A stretch of DNA of 45,117 nucleotides from Rhodobacteraceae bacterium WD3A24 (lineage in GTDB: Bacteria > Pseudomonadota > Alphaproteobacteria > Rhodobacterales > Rhodobacteraceae): contig PUHN01000027.1 of NCBI GenBank assembly GCA_002967695.1, positions 1 to 45,117 on the forward strand, given 5' to 3'. The translations under genes were made by a program, and so were the position numbers. Below, piece by piece: positions 1-10,111 of this stretch. How positions within the stretch are numbered: the stretch's first letter is position 1; each line of letters begins with the position of its first letter. The notes under the pieces were generated by a model, which made no database searches, was not told the DNA's origin, and worked only from the letters and a program-made list of their open reading frames with translations.

Positions 1-7
1 GGGGCGG

Positions 8-1255
8 GTGCTGGCGGCGGCGCTCGACGCCGCGCTTCCCGAGCCGCCCGCCGCTCTCGGCCTCGCCCTTTCGGGCGGGGGCGATTCGACGGCGCTGGCC
101 GCGCTGACGGCCGAGTGGGCGGCCGCGCGCGGGGTCGCGCTGCACGCGCTGACCGTCGATCACGGGCTGCGCCCCGAGGCGGCGGAGGAGGCCGCCGCCG
201 CCGCCCGCCTGTGCGCCGATCTCGACATCAGCCATGAGCAACGCCGATGGCGGGGCTGGGACGAGCGCGGCAATCTGCAGGACGCGGCCCGCCGCGCGCG
301 CCGCGCTCTGATCACCGACTGGGCAGATGCGCGCGGGCTGGGGGCGGTGGCGCTGGGCCACACGCGCGACGATCAGGCCGAAACGGTGCTGATTCGGCTT
401 GCGCGGGGCTCGGGCGTGGACGGGCTGTCGGGCATGGCGGCGTCAGAGACGGTGGCCGGGTTGGCCTGGCTGCGCCCGCTTCTGGGGGTGAGCCGCGCGG
501 CGCTGCGCCAAGAGCTCGTCCGGCGCGGGTTGAGCTGGTGCGAGGATCCCTCGAACGCCGATCCGCGTTTCGACCGCGTCAAGGCGCGCGCCGCGCTGGC
601 CGCGCTCGCTCCGCTGGGGATCGACGCGGCAGGGCTGGCAGAGACCGCCGGGCGGATGCGCACTGCCCGCATGGCGCTGATGCACGGCGCGGCCGAAGCC
701 GCGCGGCGGCTGATCCGGGTGCAAGCGGGCGACGTGCTGATCGACCGGGCCGGGCTGTTCGATCTGCCCGACGAGCCGCGCGAGCGGTTGATGGCCGATG
801 CGCTGCGCTGGGTCGCGTCGGCGGAGTATCGCCCGCGTCACCGGGCGCTGCGCCGCCTGCTTGCCGGGTTGGCCGCGGGCCGGGGCGGGACGCTGCATGG
901 GTGCCGCGTTCTGGTCGAACGCGATGCGCTGCGCGTGACGCGCGAATGGAACGCGGTGCGCGGCACATTCGCGCCGCCCGGCGCGCTGTGGGACGAGCGC
1001 TGGCGGGTTTCCCACCGGGGCGGCCCGGCGCCCGGCGCCGCCGGGCTGGTGGTCGGTGCGCTTGGCGACAGAGGGCTTGCGCAATGCCCCGACTGGCGCG
1101 AAAGCGGGTTGCCGGCGGCCTCGTTGCGTGCGAGCCCGGCGGTGTGGCGCGGGGAGGTGCTGGTCGCCGCACCGCTTGCCCGTGCCGGCGGCGGATGGTG
1201 CGCCGAACTGGCGCAGGGCAAGGATACGCTTATCTCGTCGCTGATCGCGCATTGA
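8..1255 (+). CDS. tilS: tRNA(Ile)-lysidine synthase TilS (5' end possibly incomplete)
   Basis: TilS attaches lysidine to the wobble C34 of tRNA-Ile(CAU), so that the tRNA reads AUA and is charged with Ile. The N-terminal PP-loop ATPase signature SGGGDST lies at residues 22-28 of the visible frame, followed by the VDHGLR and GHTRDDQAET motifs typical of the family. The C-terminal part is divergent and Arg/Ala-rich. The first usable start is a GTG seven bases from the window edge and the frame is open to the edge, so the true start may lie outside. At 415 residues the protein is near the family's usual size. It sits directly upstream of ftsH on the same strand, a common proteobacterial neighbour. 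Identity is secure, start is not. Confidence 0.93.
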   Translation: MLAAALDAALPEPPAALGLALSGGGDSTALAALTAEWAAARGVALHALTVDHGLRPEAAEEAAAAARLCADLDISHEQRRWRGWDERGNLQDAARRARRALITDWADARGLGAVALGHTRDDQAETVLIRLARGSGVDGLSGMAASETVAGLAWLRPLLGVSRAALRQELVRRGLSWCEDPSNADPRFDRVKARAALAALAPLGIDAAGLAETAGRMRTARMALMHGAAEAARRLIRVQAGDVLIDRAGLFDLPDEPRERLMADALRWVASAEYRPRHRALRRLLAGLAAGRGGTLHGCRVLVERDALRVTREWNAVRGTFAPPGALWDERWRVSHRGGPAPGAAGLVVGALGDRGLAQCPDWRESGLPAASLRASPAVWRGEVLVAAPLARAGGGWCAELAQGKDTLISSLIAH

Positions 1256-1327
1256 ACCCGGCCCGACAATCTTTACATTGTGGCGCAACCGGCCGGGCCA
1301 TCCGGCCCCCGATCAAGGGAGCTCATC

Positions 1328-3250
<1,923 letters not shown>

Positions 3251-3357
3251 GGCGCCTGCAATGAAGACGCGGCTCCCGGCTGGTACGTTGCGCGCGCGCC
3301 GGCGTGATTTCCATATCGGGCCGCCGGCGGGCCGCTGACGCTGCCCGAACCCATGGG

Positions 3358-3402
3358 GCGCCCCGCCGCCGGCGGGGCGCGGGCGGGGGCTTTCAGCCCC
3401 CG
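3358..3402 (+). terminator. Tandem GC hairpins downstream of ftsH
   Basis: Two strong stem-loops follow ftsH by about 110 bases. The first pairs GCGCCCCGCC (3358-3367) with GGCGGGGCGC (3371-3380). The second pairs CGGGGGCT (3384-3391) with AGCCCCCG (3395-3402) around a TTC loop. Neither has a T tract, so transcription termination is inferred; they may instead protect the ftsH mRNA 3' end. The second hairpin abuts the intergenic repeat that follows. Confidence 0.5.
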
Positions 3403-3409
3403 GACCCCC

Positions 3410-3435
3410 GAGGATATTTTCACGAAGATGAAGGG
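3410..3435 (+). repeat. Rhodobacterales-type intergenic repeat, copy 1
   Basis: The core GGATATTTTCACGAAGATG (from 3412) recurs in inverted orientation at 6241-6265, with 21 of 24 positions identical over the compared span. Each copy lies next to a GC hairpin. From memory, similar elements are abundant between genes of Rhodobacterales; I could not search for this here. Function unknown. Confidence 0.6.
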
Positions 3436-3604
3436 GCGGATCGTTGACCCGTGTTCCCGCGCGGGGTGTGCGGCTCTTATCGGAAACTCAAGCTGGCGGT
3501 TCCGGCTCGGGATGTGTCGCAATCGCTGCTGTGGCGCAGGCGGCGGGCGGTTATGAGCGGTTGGACAGGCAGGCATGCCGTTGCATGCGACAAGGGAGTG
3601 GAAG
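3436..3604 (+). other. Untranslated leader region of fhs, no gene recognised
   Basis: Together with the hairpins and repeat before it, this completes a gene-free stretch of about 350 bases between ftsH and fhs. The 169 bases ahead of the fhs start hold no plausible coding frame. There is a TTGACC at 3444-3449, but no matching -10 box at normal spacing. The end carries AGGGAG, the fhs ribosome site. A structured leader or riboswitch is conceivable, but I recognise no known class. Confidence 0.4.
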
Positions 3605-5281
3605 ATGGCCTTCAAGTCCGATATCGAGATCGCCCGCGCGGCACGCAAGCAGCCCATTCAGGAGGTCGGCGCCAAGCTCGGCATTCCGGCTGATCACCTG
3701 CTGCCCTATGGCCACGACAAGGCCAAGGTGGGGCAGGCCTTCATCGAAGGCCTCGCGGATCGGCCCAAGGGCAAGCTGATACTCGTTACGGCCATCAATC
3801 CCACCCCGGCGGGTGAAGGGAAGACGACGACCACCGTGGGGCTGGGCGACGGGCTCAACCGGATCGGCCGGAAGGCGGCCGTGTGCATCCGCGAGGCCAG
3901 TCTTGGCCCCTGCTTCGGCATGAAAGGCGGCGCCGCGGGGGGCGGCTATGCCCAGGTCGTGCCGATGGAGGACATGAACCTTCACTTCACGGGCGATTTC
4001 CACGCCATCACCAGCGCGCATAACCTCCTCAGCGCGATGATCGACAACCACATCTACTGGGGCAACGAGCTGGGGATCGACGAGCGTCGTATAGTCTGGC
4101 GCCGGGTGATGGACATGAACGACCGCGCTCTGCGTGACAACGTCGTGGGGTTGGGCGGGGTGGCCAACGGCTTTCCCCGGCAGACGGGCTTCGACATCAC
4201 GGTGGCCTCGGAGGTGATGGCGATTCTGTGCCTGGCCTCGGATCTGGGCGATCTGCAGCGGCGGCTGGGCAACATCGTCGTCGCCTATCGGCGCGACAGG
4301 ACACCGATTCATGCCCGTGATCTCAAGGCCGACGGGGCGATGACGGTGCTTTTGCGCGATGCGATGCAGCCCAACCTCGTCCAGACACTGGAAAACAACC
4401 CCGCCTTCGTCCATGGCGGCCCCTTCGCCAACATCGCGCATGGCTGCAACTCCGTCACAGCCACCACCACGGCGCTGAAATGCGCCGATTATGTCGTCAC
4501 CGAGGCGGGCTTCGGCGCCGATCTGGGTGCCGAGAAGTTCATGAACATCAAGTGCCGCAAGGCCGGTCTCGCCCCTGACTGCGTGGTCATCGTCGCCACG
4601 GTGCGGGCGATGAAGATGAATGGCGGCGTTGCCAAGGAAGACCTGGGCGCCGAGAATGTGGAGGCGGTGCGCGAGGGCTGCGCCAATCTGGGGCGCCATA
4701 TCGGCAATGTGAAATCCTTCGGCGTGCCGGCGGTGGTGGCGATCAACCATTTTGCCGGCGACACCGAGGCCGAGATCCGCGCGGTGACAGAGTATGTGGA
4801 GACGCAGGGCTCCGAGGCGATCCTGTGCAGGCACTGGGCCGAAGGCTCCAGCGGGACCGAGGCGCTGGCCACGCGCGTGGCCGAGATCGCCGATTCGGGA
4901 GTGTCGCAATTCGCGCCACTCTATCCCGACGCCATGCCGCTCTTCGAGAAGATCGAGCGCATCGCCAAGTCGATCTACCGCGCCGACGAGGTGATCGCCG
5001 ACAAGAAGGTGCGCGACCAGCTCCGCGAGTGGGAAGCGGCCGGTTTCAGCGATCTGCCGGTCTGCATGGCCAAGACGCAATACAGCTTTTCGACCGACCC
5101 GAACCTGCGCGGCGCGCCCACCGGCCACAGCGTGCCGCTCCGCGAGGTGCGCCTCTCGGCGGGCGCCGGTTTCGTGGTGGTGATCTGCGGCGAGATCATG
5201 ACGATGCCGGGACTGCCGCGCCGGCCGTCGGCCGAGGTGATCAGGCTTGATGCAGAGGGCCGGGTCGAGGGGCTGTTCTGA
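3605..5281 (+). CDS. fhs: Formate--tetrahydrofolate ligase
   Basis: This enzyme joins formate to tetrahydrofolate using ATP to give 10-formyl-THF. The product feeds purine and fMet synthesis and links C1 units to the FolD step encoded next door. The protein has 558 residues, the normal length for the family. The nucleotide-binding loop [12 protein letters not shown] is at residues 66-77, with [19 protein letters not shown] and [14 protein letters not shown] as further family signatures. The start was set at MAFKSDIE rather than an ATG ten codons upstream, because AGGGAG lies about 8 bases before it. The gene is 52 bases upstream of folD in the same direction, so the two probably form a C1-folate operon. 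Such pairs are common in marine and methyl-compound-using Rhodobacterales, where they oxidise or assimilate C1 units. Confidence 0.97.
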   Translation: MAFKSDIEIARAARKQPIQEVGAKLGIPADHLLPYGHDKAKVGQAFIEGLADRPKGKLILVTAINPTPAGEGKTTTTVGLGDGLNRIGRKAAVCIREASLGPCFGMKGGAAGGGYAQVVPMEDMNLHFTGDFHAITSAHNLLSAMIDNHIYWGNELGIDERRIVWRRVMDMNDRALRDNVVGLGGVANGFPRQTGFDITVASEVMAILCLASDLGDLQRRLGNIVVAYRRDRTPIHARDLKADGAMTVLLRDAMQPNLVQTLENNPAFVHGGPFANIAHGCNSVTATTTALKCADYVVTEAGFGADLGAEKFMNIKCRKAGLAPDCVVIVATVRAMKMNGGVAKEDLGAENVEAVREGCANLGRHIGNVKSFGVPAVVAINHFAGDTEAEIRAVTEYVETQGSEAILCRHWAEGSSGTEALATRVAEIADSGVSQFAPLYPDAMPLFEKIERIAKSIYRADEVIADKKVRDQLREWEAAGFSDLPVCMAKTQYSFSTDPNLRGAPTGHSVPLREVRLSAGAGFVVVICGEIMTMPGLPRRPSAEVIRLDAEGRVEGLF

Positions 5282-5333
5282 CGCGGCCATCCATGTCATG
5301 GGCGGGCCCGACCCGCAAACCAGGGAGATCGCC

Positions 5334-6236
5334 ATGACCGCCACCATTCTCGACGGCAAGGCCTTCGCGGCCCGAATGCGCGCCGATATCGGCGGGCGCG
5401 TCGCCCGGCTGCGGGAAGAGTTCGGCATTATCCCCGGCCTGGCCGTCGTGCTCGTGGGCGAGGATCCGGCCAGTCAGGTCTATGTGCGCAACAAGCACAA
5501 GCAGACGGTCGAGGCCGGAATGGAAAGTTTCGAGCACCGCCTCGCCGAGACCACGACCGAGGACGAGCTGCTCGACCTGATCGCCGGGCTCAACGCCGAT
5601 CCTGCTGTCAACGGCATCCTCGTGCAGCTGCCGCTGCCCGCCCACATCGACTCCGATCGCGTGATCAATGCGATCGACCCGGCCAAGGATGTCGACGGCT
5701 TTCACATCTCAAATGTGGGGCGTCTGGCGACGGGGCAGAAATCCATGGTGCCCTGCACGCCGCTGGGCTGTCTGATGCTGCTGCGCGATCATCTCGGCAG
5801 CCTCTCCGGCGCCGAGGCGGTGGTGGTCGGCCGCTCCAACATCGTGGGCAAGCCGATGGCGCAGCTCCTTCTGGGCGAGAGCTGCACGGTGACCATCGCC
5901 CATTCGCGGACCCGCGAGCCCGCCGAGGTCTGCCGCCGCGCCGACATCCTCGTCGCCGCTGTGGGCCGGCCCGAGATGATTCCCGGCACGTGGATCAAAC
6001 CCGGCGCGACGGTCATCGATGTGGGCATCAACCGCATCCCCGCCCCCGAGCGGGGCGAGGGCAAGCACCGGCTGGTCGGCGACGTGGATTTCGACAGCGC
6101 CGCGCGCGTCGCCGGGGCGATCACCCCGGTGCCCGGCGGCGTGGGGCCGATGACCATCGCCTGCCTGCTGGCCAACACGCTGACCGCGACCTGCCGCGCC
6201 AACGGCCTGCCCGAACCCGAGGGGCTGACCGTCTGA
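5334..6236 (+). CDS. folD: Bifunctional methylenetetrahydrofolate dehydrogenase/cyclohydrolase FolD
   Basis: FolD interconverts 5,10-methylene-THF, methenyl-THF and 10-formyl-THF in the cytosol, with NADP as cofactor. The protein has 300 residues. The catalytic Tyr50 and Lys54 are present in YVRNKHK. They are followed by QLPLP, the Rossmann segment [14 protein letters not shown], the DVGINR motif, and the C-terminal [10 protein letters not shown] signature. The start was chosen at MTATILDG, preceded by AGGGA; an upstream in-frame ATG would add 29 non-conserved residues. It lies downstream of fhs, whose product (10-formyl-THF) is its substrate in the reductive direction. A repeat copy and a hairpin follow the stop codon. 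Confidence 0.97.
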   Translation: MTATILDGKAFAARMRADIGGRVARLREEFGIIPGLAVVLVGEDPASQVYVRNKHKQTVEAGMESFEHRLAETTTEDELLDLIAGLNADPAVNGILVQLPLPAHIDSDRVINAIDPAKDVDGFHISNVGRLATGQKSMVPCTPLGCLMLLRDHLGSLSGAEAVVVGRSNIVGKPMAQLLLGESCTVTIAHSRTREPAEVCRRADILVAAVGRPEMIPGTWIKPGATVIDVGINRIPAPERGEGKHRLVGDVDFDSAARVAGAITPVPGGVGPMTIACLLANTLTATCRANGLPEPEGLTV

Positions 6237-6240
6237 ACGG

Positions 6241-6265
6241 CCTTCACCTTCGCGAAAATATCCCC
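6241..6265 (-). repeat. Rhodobacterales-type intergenic repeat, copy 2 (inverted)
   Basis: Read on the minus strand this gives GGATATTTTCGCGAAGGTG, matching copy 1 at 3410-3435 except for three transitions. It starts five bases after the folD stop. As in copy 1, a strong GC hairpin lies next to it on the GGATA side, so the two composite elements bracket fhs-folD in opposite orientations. Confidence 0.6.
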
Positions 6266-6276
6266 GCCGGAAGCCC

Positions 6277-6296
6277 GGCCCCGCAGCAGCGGGGCC
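6277..6296. terminator. Hairpin between convergent folD and hypothetical gene
   Basis: GGCCCCGC (6277-6284) pairs perfectly with GCGGGGCC (6289-6296) around an AGCA loop. It lies between two converging genes and could end transcription from both sides, although neither side has a T tract. Confidence 0.55.
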
Positions 6297-6313
6297 AGAT
6301 CCGCACCGCAGCC

Positions 6314-6622
6314 TCAGGCGCGGCGCGCGGCAGCCTCGTTGGTGTCGGTGATGTAGCCCGGCAGTTCGCGCGCGACCTCGGGGAAGTGCCGCGCGATCTC
6401 GCGAATGTCGAAGCGCTGCATGATCGCCTCCTTTGGCTCGCGGTCGAGCAGGAAGCGGAACGCCGCCTCGATACAGGCCGGGGGCGGGCAGGCCTCGCCC
6501 GACAGCCGCCGGAAATCACGCTGCGACAGGGTTACCTGGTGGCGGCTCTCTCCGTCGCCGTCGCGCACGACGACCTCGAAGGCCATGGGGTCGTCATGGG
6601 ATGTCTGCGTCACTTCGATCAT
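6314..6622 (-). CDS. Conserved hypothetical protein, about 100 residues
   Basis: No function recognised. The 102-residue product starts MIEVTQTSH and is acidic and soluble, with no signal peptide or membrane segment. It resembles short alphaproteobacterial proteins of unknown role with a two-part layout: a beta-rich first half with a Thr-Leu-Ser-Gln stretch (residues 33-36), then a helical half containing AAFRFLLDREP and a FDIREIARHFPE segment. The start was chosen over an ATG 37 codons upstream because AAGGGAGG lies 5-8 bases before it and the upstream extension is low-complexity Arg/Ala. It converges on folD and diverges from the AEC permease gene. Confidence 0.7.
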   Translation of the reverse strand: MIEVTQTSHDDPMAFEVVVRDGDGESRHQVTLSQRDFRRLSGEACPPPACIEAAFRFLLDREPKEAIMQRFDIREIARHFPEVARELPGYITDTNEAAARRA

Positions 6623-6811
6623 CGCGTCCTCCCTTGCTTCGGTCCGCGCTCCGGCGCGAACGGCCCCGCAGGGCGGGCATAACCCGGCTGGGACGCGCGC
6701 TTCAACGTCCCATTCGCCCCTGCGCATAGACATCCCCCGCGCGGGGGCGTATCACCGCCGCGACGGGGAGGCTCGAAGACCGAAAAAAGCCCACTTCAGG
6801 CGGGGCCTTGC

Positions 6812-7747
6812 ATGTCCGTCCTCTCGACGATCCTTCCGCTGTTCGCGCTCATCGTGCTGGGCTTCGGCTGCGTGCGCGCGGGCTATATCCCCGCCGCCCA
6901 TATCCGGCCCATCGGCGATTTCGTCATCAAGGTGGCGCTGCCCGCGCTGATCTTCAACGCGGTGTCCGGACTGTCACTGGGCGAGGCGCTCAATCCGGGG
7001 TTTCTGGCCGCCTATGGCGGCGCATCCGCGTTGGTGTTCGCGGCCGCGCTGGCTTTCGCGCGACGTGTGCCGGGGGCCGATATCGGCACCGCCGGGGTCG
7101 TCGCGCTGGGCATGGCGTGTTCCAACAGCGGGTTCATGGGCTATCCTCTGGCGCTCAATGTCATCGGCCCCGAGGCGGCAGCACTGCTGGCCCAGACAAT
7201 GGTGGTCGAGAACATAGTCATCATCCCCGCCGCGCTGATGCTGGCCGAGGCACGGGGTGGCGGGCACGGCTGGCGCGCGGCCTGGCGCGCGGTGCGCGGG
7301 GGGCTGCGCAACCCGATCCTGATCGCGCTCGGGGCGGCGCTGGCGGTCTCGGTAAGCGGGCTGGCATTGCCTGAATTCCTGGGCGAGGCGATCGCGATGC
7401 TGTCGAATGTCGCCTCGCCGATCGCGCTGTTCGTGCTGGGGGGCACGCTGGCCTCGCTGTCGATGGCGGGCGTGCGCGGCCTCGCGGCGGTGATCGTTAC
7501 GGGCAAGCTGGTGCTGCACCCGGTGGCGGTCTTCGCGGGGCTGATGCTGGTGCCGGGGCTGGATGACTGGATGATAGCGGGCGGCACGCTGTTTGCGGCC
7601 GTGCCCATGCTGTCGATCTATCCGCTTCTGGGCAGCCGTGCGGGGGCCGAGATGCTCTCGGCCACGGCGCTTCTGATGGCGGTGGTCGTCAGCTTCGTCA
7701 CGCTCAGCGTCTGGATCGCCGCGCTGGAACGGGTGGTGAGTTTCTAG
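6812..7747 (+). CDS. AEC (auxin efflux carrier) family transporter
   Basis: A predicted inner-membrane permease of 311 residues with about ten hydrophobic segments arranged as two five-helix halves, as in the AEC/PIN-like family. Recognisable family features include the N-terminal [19 protein letters not shown], the [10 protein letters not shown] segment of the first half, and [13 protein letters not shown] in the second. Members export or import organic acids such as malate or malonate; the substrate cannot be read from sequence. Its stop codon overlaps that of the convergent aroQ by four bases (shared CTAG). The position beside a quinate/shikimate cluster hints at an aromatic or carboxylic acid substrate, but it is on the opposite strand and may be unrelated. 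Confidence 0.85.
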   Translation: MSVLSTILPLFALIVLGFGCVRAGYIPAAHIRPIGDFVIKVALPALIFNAVSGLSLGEALNPGFLAAYGGASALVFAAALAFARRVPGADIGTAGVVALGMACSNSGFMGYPLALNVIGPEAAALLAQTMVVENIVIIPAALMLAEARGGGHGWRAAWRAVRGGLRNPILIALGAALAVSVSGLALPEFLGEAIAMLSNVASPIALFVLGGTLASLSMAGVRGLAAVIVTGKLVLHPVAVFAGLMLVPGLDDWMIAGGTLFAAVPMLSIYPLLGSRAGAEMLSATALLMAVVVSFVTLSVWIAALERVVSF

Positions 7748-8184
7748 GCGCCCAGCAGGCTGGCGACGTGGCGGATTGCCAGAACATATCCCCCGACCCC
7801 GCACCCGGCGATCACCCCGTCGGCGCGCAGGCTGACATAGGAGTGGTGGCGGAAGCTCTCGCGCTTGTGGATGTTCGAGATGTGCACCTCGACCACCGGC
7901 CCCTCGAAGGTGTTCAGCGCGTCCAGCAGCGCCACCGAGGTATGGGTGAAGGCCGCAGGGTTGATGACGATGCCCGACGCGCCTTCGCGGGCCGCATGGA
8001 TCCAGTCGATCAGCTCGCCCTCGTGGTTGCTCTGACGAAGGCGCGTCTCCAGCCCGCGCTCGGCGGCCACGGCCGCACAATCGCGCGCCACATCGTCGAG
8101 CGTGGCGTTGCCGTAGATTTCGGGCTGGCGACGGCCCAGTAGGTTCAGGTTCGGGCCGTTGAGAATCTCTATCGGGCCGGGCAT
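7744..8184 (-). CDS. aroQ: Type II 3-dehydroquinate dehydratase
   Basis: Interconverts 3-dehydroquinate and 3-dehydroshikimate as a dodecameric type II enzyme. The 146-residue length is typical. The active-site segment [12 protein letters not shown] holds the family's flexible loop start and Tyr24 (PEIYG). [12 protein letters not shown] and [16 protein letters not shown] complete the substrate pocket. AAGGAG lies about 7 bases ahead of the ATG. It is the last gene of a six-gene minus-strand operon, 37 bases after quiC. In that setting a catabolic role (dehydroquinate to dehydroshikimate) is likely, although the same enzyme could also serve aromatic amino acid synthesis if it is the only copy in the genome. 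Confidence 0.95.
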   Translation of the reverse strand: MPGPIEILNGPNLNLLGRRQPEIYGNATLDDVARDCAAVAAERGLETRLRQSNHEGELIDWIHAAREGASGIVINPAAFTHTSVALLDALNTFEGPVVEVHISNIHKRESFRHHSYVSLRADGVIAGCGVGGYVLAIRHVASLLGA

Positions 8185-8221
8185 GGGATGCTCCTTGTCG
8201 CGGTGGCGGGGCGTGGCACCG

Positions 8222-10111
8222 TCAGTGCCGCGGAAGCCCCGCCGGGGCAAGGGCGCGTTTCTGCGCGGCGATCCGGAATTGCGCATTGGCAGCGCCGTAG
8301 CCGGCATAGTCGCCGCGGCGCTCGACGATCTCGAAGAAGAAGCCCTCGCCGAAGCTCTGGCTGTAGAGCTGGAAGAATTCGCCGCCCGCGTCGCGGTCGT
8401 AAAGGATGTTGGCCGCGCGCAGCCGTTCGGTGAACTCCGGGTCCAGCCCGAAGCGCGCTTCGAGATCGGCGTAATAGTTGGGCGAGATCGCCAGCGCCTC
8501 GAATCCGTTTGCCGCGAGTTGCCGTGCGGTGGCGAAGATGTCGTCGGTGGCCAGCGCGATGTGCTGGACCGAGGCGCCGTAGCTTTCCGCGGCGAAACGC
8601 CCGGCCAGCGTGCGGCGATTGTCGGCCCCGTTGAGCGTGAGCCGCAGCCGCCCGTCGAGGGACTCGATGGCCTGCGAATGCACCAGCCCCGACGGGTCGA
8701 CCACATCGACCATGGGCGCCTTCCGGGTTTGCAGCAGCGCGGTGTAGAACAGCACCCAGCTGTGCATCTCCTCGTAATCCATGGTCTGGGCGAGGTGGTC
8801 GATGCGGGTGAGCCCCGCGGGCGCGGAAGCCGGGTCGTCGGCGGGGGAAAAATCCACCTCCCAAAGCCGGTCGAGCCCGTGGGCGGCGTCGATGAAGCGC
8901 ACCAGCCCGCCATCCATGACGCGGATCGCCGGGATCTTCAGCTCGCCCGCCCCGGTGGGTTGCTCGATGACCTCGGCACGCAGGGCGGCGGCACGCTCGA
9001 CCGTGGCGGCGGCATCGGCGACTTTCAGCGCGACGTCGCAGACCGTCGTTCCCCGCAGCAGGTAAAGCGAATGGGCAAAGCCCTCCTCGCCGGTGTTGAT
9101 CAGGATGTTGATCCCGCCCTGGCTCCAGCGGGCGACATCCTTGGAGCGATGCCGCCCCGACCGCGCGAAGCCCAGCGCGCGCAGCATCTTCTCCAGCCGG
9201 GCGGCCTCGGCCGGGTCCGTGGCGAACTCCACGAACTCCACGCCCTCGGGGGGGACCCGGTCGGGCATCTCGGGGACGGGGATGCGCGTGCCGGGTTCCT
9301 CGCGCGCGACCCGGTCCATCAGCCAGACCAGGCTGCGCTGCCCGTCCTGCGCGATGGAGCGCGGCGAGGCGCCGCGGAACTGGTCGTTGAACACCTCGAG
9401 GCTCAGGGGCCCGTCATAGCCCGTCGCGGCCACGGCGCGCATGAACCCCACGACGTCGAGATCGCCCTGCCCGGGCATGTTGCGATAATGGCGCGACCAG
9501 TGCAGCAGCTCCATCTCGATGTCGGGGGCGTCGGCAAGCTGGACGAAGAAGATGCGGTCGCCGGGGATACGGCGGATGCTGTCATTGTCGATCCCGCGGG
9601 CCAGGCTGTGGAAGCTGTCGAGGATGAGCCCGACATTGGGGTGATCGGCGCGGCGCACGATCTCCCAGGCGTCGCGGTGGTCGCTGACATGCCGGCCCCA
9701 GGCCAGCGCCTCGAAGCCCAGCCTGAGCCCTCGCGCGCGCGCCTCGTCGCCCAGCGCGCGCAGATCATTGGCGGCCCGGTCGATGCCGCCCAGCGCCTCG
9801 TCATGGGTGTTCGAGCAGATCAGCATCAGCTCGGCGCCCAGCTCCTCCATCAGGTCGAACTTGCGCCGCGCGCGCTCGAAGGCGCGCGCGCGCAGGGGCT
9901 CGGGCAGCCCCTCGAAATCGCGAAAGGGCTGGAACAGCGAGATCTCCAGCCCGTGATCGCGCACCATCGCGCCCACCTCGCGCGGGGGGGCGTCGAAGGC
10001 GAGGAAGTCGTTCTCGAAGATCTCGATGCCCTGGAACCCCGCCGCCGCGATGGCGGCGAGCTTCTCGCGCAGGTCACCCGAAAGGCAGACAGTGGCGATG
10101 GCGGTCTTCAT
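8222..10111 (-). CDS. quiC: 3-dehydroshikimate dehydratase QuiC, fused to an HPPD-like domain
   Basis: Converts 3-dehydroshikimate to protocatechuate, committing quinate and shikimate to ring cleavage. The 629-residue protein has two parts. Residues 1-265 form a sugar-phosphate isomerase/epimerase-type TIM barrel with metal ligands at E134, D165, Q191 and E239, the positions I recall for the Pseudomonas QuiC1 dehydratase. Residues 290-615 resemble 4-hydroxyphenylpyruvate dioxygenase (vicinal oxygen chelate fold), with a possible facial triad H439, H517 and E594. Databases often label such proteins as 4-hydroxyphenylpyruvate dioxygenase; the order and length here fit the bacterial QuiC fusion. 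The ATG overlaps the dctM stop by four bases (ATGA), implying translational coupling to the transporter. The dehydratase call is strong; what the C-terminal domain does is uncertain. Confidence 0.92.
   Translation of the reverse strand: MKTAIATVCLSGDLREKLAAIAAAGFQGIEIFENDFLAFDAPPREVGAMVRDHGLEISLFQPFRDFEGLPEPLRARAFERARRKFDLMEELGAELMLICSNTHDEALGGIDRAANDLRALGDEARARGLRLGFEALAWGRHVSDHRDAWEIVRRADHPNVGLILDSFHSLARGIDNDSIRRIPGDRIFFVQLADAPDIEMELLHWSRHYRNMPGQGDLDVVGFMRAVAATGYDGPLSLEVFNDQFRGASPRSIAQDGQRSLVWLMDRVAREEPGTRIPVPEMPDRVPPEGVEFVEFATDPAEAARLEKMLRALGFARSGRHRSKDVARWSQGGINILINTGEEGFAHSLYLLRGTTVCDVALKVADAAATVERAAALRAEVIEQPTGAGELKIPAIRVMDGGLVRFIDAAHGLDRLWEVDFSPADDPASAPAGLTRIDHLAQTMDYEEMHSWVLFYTALLQTRKAPMVDVVDPSGLVHSQAIESLDGRLRLTLNGADNRRTLAGRFAAESYGASVQHIALATDDIFATARQLAANGFEALAISPNYYADLEARFGLDPEFTERLRAANILYDRDAGGEFFQLYSQSFGEGFFFEIVERRGDYAGYGAANAQFRIAAQKRALAPAGLPRH

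Noticed and set aside
3444-3480. A sigma70 promoter for fhs starting at TTGACC
   Set aside because: No acceptable -10 box lies at 16-18 bases; the nearest TCTTAT is 25 bases away.
3551-5428. A 625-codon minus-strand frame opposite fhs
   Set aside because: Shadow of a high-GC gene; composition dominated by His, Arg and Asp, without family features.
6734-6747. Palindrome CCCCCGCGCGGGGG upstream of the AEC gene as an operator
   Set aside because: Simple GC palindromes of this type are expected by chance in this composition, and nothing else supports a site.
8222-10111. 4-hydroxyphenylpyruvate dioxygenase for tyrosine breakdown
   Set aside because: The N-terminal TIM barrel with four metal ligands, the length and the operon all point to QuiC; no tyrosine-pathway gene is nearby.
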